A stretch of 64,000 bases of DNA from Erysipelothrix anatis (GTDB lineage Bacteria > Bacillota_I > Bacilli_A > Erysipelotrichales > Erysipelotrichaceae), in NCBI RefSeq assembly GCF_009828745.1, contig NZ_WTSX01000010.1:22864-86863 (forward strand), written 5' to 3'. This document shows positions 62,273 to 64,000 of the stretch, piece by piece. Within the stretch, counting starts at the first letter, position 1; each line of letters begins with the position of its first letter. Made by a program: the position numbers and the translations under genes. The notes under the pieces were generated by a model. That model saw nothing but the letters and a program-made list of their open reading frames with translations, ran no database searches and had not been told where the DNA came from.

Positions 62273-62801
62273 ATAATTTAATGATTGATTTGGTCATTAA
62301 TGGGTTCCAAATCAATTCCTGAAACCTCTCATCAAGATCGTGGTTGCTTAAGGGATTGTGTTGCGATTGATTCCACGAATCTAGAAAGTCGATGTTTGCG
62401 ACTATATACGATGCGTAAAATGCTTGCTGGCTTGTAAGAATATCATGATAATGATGTTCAAGCTTTTTTAATAGGACACGTTTACCATTTTTCAGAAATT
62501 CAAGATCGCTGTTTTGCTTCTGAATTAGAAACTGAGCAGCAGAATTGATAAAAAATGACTGTGATGTTGTAAATGGTATACTTAAAGTCTCGAGTGTTAA
62601 TGTTTGAAAATAAGTATCCCATAATTGCATGATGCCAAATTCAAAAAGTTCGAATTTTGAGTCGAAATGCCGGTAAAATGTTGAGCGATGATATCCTGTC
62701 GCAATACAAATATCATGTACAGTGATATCGTGAAAACGTCTTGTTGGGCCTTCTGTCATTAACTTGAAACTTACATCCCATATTTTTTGTTTAGTGTCCA
62801 T
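62271..62801 (-). CDS. TetR-family regulator
   Basis: 176 residues. The TetR HTH is at about 20-60 (ITVHDICIATGYHRSTFYRH, FDSKFELFEF). The C-terminal domain resembles the TetR_C_7/DhaS-like subgroup of unknown ligand. Start 62801 is supported by CGGAGATGCA. It is divergent from the reductase gene, which it probably regulates. Confidence 0.88.
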   Translation of the reverse strand: MDTKQKIWDVSFKLMTEGPTRRFHDITVHDICIATGYHRSTFYRHFDSKFELFEFGIMQLWDTYFQTLTLETLSIPFTTSQSFFINSAAQFLIQKQNSDLEFLKNGKRVLLKKLEHHYHDILTSQQAFYASYIVANIDFLDSWNQSQHNPLSNHDLDERFQELIWNPLMTKSIIKL

Positions 62802-62814
62802 TGCATCTCCGTGC

Positions 62815-62833
62815 GACATATGTAGAAAATGTC
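62815..62833. promoter_or_regulatory. Possible operator between TetR and reductase genes
   Basis: GACAT-ATGTAGAAA-ATGTC imperfect dyad in the shared promoter region. Confidence 0.3.
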
Positions 62834-62887
62834 TCTTTTCGTTTATTCTATTCTACTATACACTTTAGAAGAAAGAGAGGTATTTTC

Positions 62888-63421
62888 ATGAAAAGGAATG
62901 TTATTTTATTTATATCAATGAGTTTGGATGGCTATATAGCAGATAAAGAGGGTAGTATTGAATGGTTATCCGTACCGATGGAAGCTGAAGATACTACTTA
63001 CGATGCATTCTATAAAAATGTGGATACAGTTTTATTAGGATATAAAACATATCATCAAATTGTGACAGAGCTTGCTGTGGATGATTTTCCATATAAAGAT
63101 GTACAAACACTTGTGTTTACACGTCGTGACCTAACCAGTGATGAAACAAACATTCAATTTATCAATGATGATGTTGTATCGCAGGTACAGGCTCTTAAAC
63201 ATGATCCTGGAAATGATATTTGGGTTGTTGGCGGTGCATCTTTAGTCCGGCCTTTGGTTGATGCAAATCTTATTGATGAGTATCAAATTGCAATCATTCC
63301 CAAATTAATTGGTGATGGCATCTCACTATTTAGTAAGAGCTCACATCAGCAAGGCCTAAAAGTAGTGAATACGAATGTTATCAATGATATAGTTTATCTT
63401 ACATATCACAAAGTTGATTAA
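62888..63421 (+). CDS. Dihydrofolate-reductase-like protein (RibD C-terminal domain family)
   Basis: 177 residues of the RibD_C/DHFR fold: NVILFISMSLDGYIADKEGS at the start, TVLLGYKTYHQI, TLVFTRRD, DIWVVGGASLVRPL and DEYQIAIIPKLIGDGI. These are typical of stand-alone YwjB/YyaP-like reductases. NADPH-binding and the VGGASL turn are intact. The real substrate is unknown. GAGGTATTTTC precedes ATG 62888; the open frame begins earlier inside the TetR promoter. Confidence 0.9.
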   Translation: MKRNVILFISMSLDGYIADKEGSIEWLSVPMEAEDTTYDAFYKNVDTVLLGYKTYHQIVTELAVDDFPYKDVQTLVFTRRDLTSDETNIQFINDDVVSQVQALKHDPGNDIWVVGGASLVRPLVDANLIDEYQIAIIPKLIGDGISLFSKSSHQQGLKVVNTNVINDIVYLTYHKVD

Positions 63422-63539
63422 AACATTCAACGTTGTTGCTATTTCTTTGCAGTTTAAACCTTTTTAGACACCCAACACTCTGAAGTAACTTAAAATGGGT
63501 GTATAAAAAGCGAAAAAGAGAAGAAGATGCATAACAATT

Positions 63540-63855
63540 TCAAAAAAGTTTGCAAAGTTTATTCATCGCACTGATTATTTCTGATCGTGTCTCAACGCGT
63601 AGCTATGAAGCGCTAGAACAAAGTGTCTTAATGCTTGAAGATACGATGAATTTAGTAAAAAAATACAGTTTTATCGTTTGTTGAACATTATGACGGTAAA
63701 TTCTCTGAAAATGATTATTATTCATTTCAAATGATCCAAGGTGGGATGTGTCTCTTGAATGCTGATCCGGAAACTGTTAATTTTATTGAAAATGAAAAGT
63801 ATTTGGTCACTTTTGACTCTAATTCAACATGTCACGCTTGCATCAGATGCTCATG
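63540..63855 (+). pseudogene. Remnant of an unknown gene
   Basis: One frame reads FQKSLQSLFIALIISDRVST and SYEALEQSVLMLEDTMNLVK, then stops near 63680. A frame shifted by one base continues LSFVEHYDGKFSENDYYSFQ and IENEKYLVTFDSNSTCH to about 63856. There is no start codon. The run of seven A near 63657-63663 is a likely site of the frameshift. I do not recognise the protein; the first part looks like a signal or membrane helix. Confidence 0.45.
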
Positions 63856-63867
63856 AAAAAAACCATC

Positions 63868-64000
63868 CTATAGAGGAACTGACCTAGTTCCTTGGGACTC
63901 AAGAAAAAACCAAGTTAGGATGAAGCCAACCGATAATTAACGGGAGACTGATATCCTAGCTTTTCTTGTATTCGATTTTCATTGTAATATTTTAAATAGT
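63868..64000 (-). mobile_element. IS3-family insertion sequence, one end (continues beyond window)
   Basis: The end near 63868 contains GGAACTGACCTAGTTCC, resembling the GGACTGACC-type ends of the IS150 group. The transposase tail lies inside. The exact inverted repeat cannot be set without the other end. Confidence 0.5.
63915..64000 (-). CDS. IS3-family transposase, C-terminal fragment (5' part outside window)
   Basis: On the minus strand the frame enters from the right edge and ends at TAA 63917-63915. The readable tail YLKYYNENRIQEKLGYQSPV, then NYRLASS, is the typical C-terminus of IS3-family OrfB, an rve integrase (compare YxxYYNxxRIxxKL...SPVxYR). The DDE catalytic residues lie beyond the window. 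Confidence 0.85.
   Translation of the reverse strand, partial: YLKYYNENRIQEKLGYQSPVNYRLASS

Noticed and set aside
1..64000. CRISPR array
   Set aside because: No regularly spaced direct repeats of 24-40 bases were found; the only tandem repeats are protein-repeat coding DNA.

Overview
The window comes from a low-GC Gram-positive bacterium with the standard bacterial code. It has strong GGAGG-type ribosome binding sites, many intrinsic terminators, several sortase-anchored (LPXTG) surface proteins with InlB/MucBP/Cna_B-type repeats, a LicA-like choline kinase, and malic enzyme, fumarase and aspartase in place of a visible TCA cycle. This fits the Erysipelotrichia, most likely Erysipelothrix (E. 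rhusiopathiae or a close relative). That identification is an inference from gene content, not from a search.

Layout. 1-3.8 kb holds housekeeping genes: the end of recD2, mscL, pepD, a glucose-type EIIA and tRNA-Leu(CAA). 3.8-11.3 kb is a decayed accessory stretch. It contains a broken gene beside the tRNA, two XRE regulators, a possible small RNA with its own promoter and terminator, a bacteriocin-type ABC exporter whose permease is frameshifted, and a lipoprotein gene with an in-frame stop. 11.6-22.8 kb carries three large LPXTG surface-protein genes, one broken by a TGA at a conserved tryptophan codon, with a small lipoprotein gene, an ATPase, a TetR regulator and gap between them. 22.9-25.5 kb holds small membrane, lipoprotein and acetyltransferase genes and an XRE/membrane-protein pair.

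25.6-37.1 kb is the most coherent part. Malic enzyme and fumarase are followed by a PRD regulator, a lactose/cellobiose-type PTS (IIA, IIB, IIC), a GrdB-like protein, a glycosylasparaginase, an M20 dipeptidase, aspartase and CutC. Read together they suggest uptake of an asparagine-linked amino sugar such as GlcNAc-Asn. Cleavage would give aspartate plus sugar, and the aspartate would pass through fumarate and malate to pyruvate. The enzymes are recognisable; the substrate is inferred.

37-41 kb carries small membrane proteins, DUF218, DUF2513, an acetyltransferase and a secreted protein with a carbohydrate-binding-like segment. 41-47.3 kb is an ABC importer (binding protein, ATPase, fused permease) next to a YesM/YesN-type two-component system, with a catabolite-repression-like site upstream. 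47.4-55.5 kb holds a choline-kinase-like gene, then an ECF sigma factor fused to a membrane-spanning ectodomain, then a 1644-residue LPXTG adhesin. 55.5-63.4 kb holds a D-2-hydroxyacid dehydrogenase, regulators with palindromic operators (Crp/Fnr, TetR, LysR), acetyltransferase, a two-subunit chromate-type transporter and a DHFR-like reductase. The window ends in a gene remnant and the tail of an IS3-family transposase.

At least six genes are interrupted by single stops or frameshifts, so the accessory parts look to be decaying or phase-switching.
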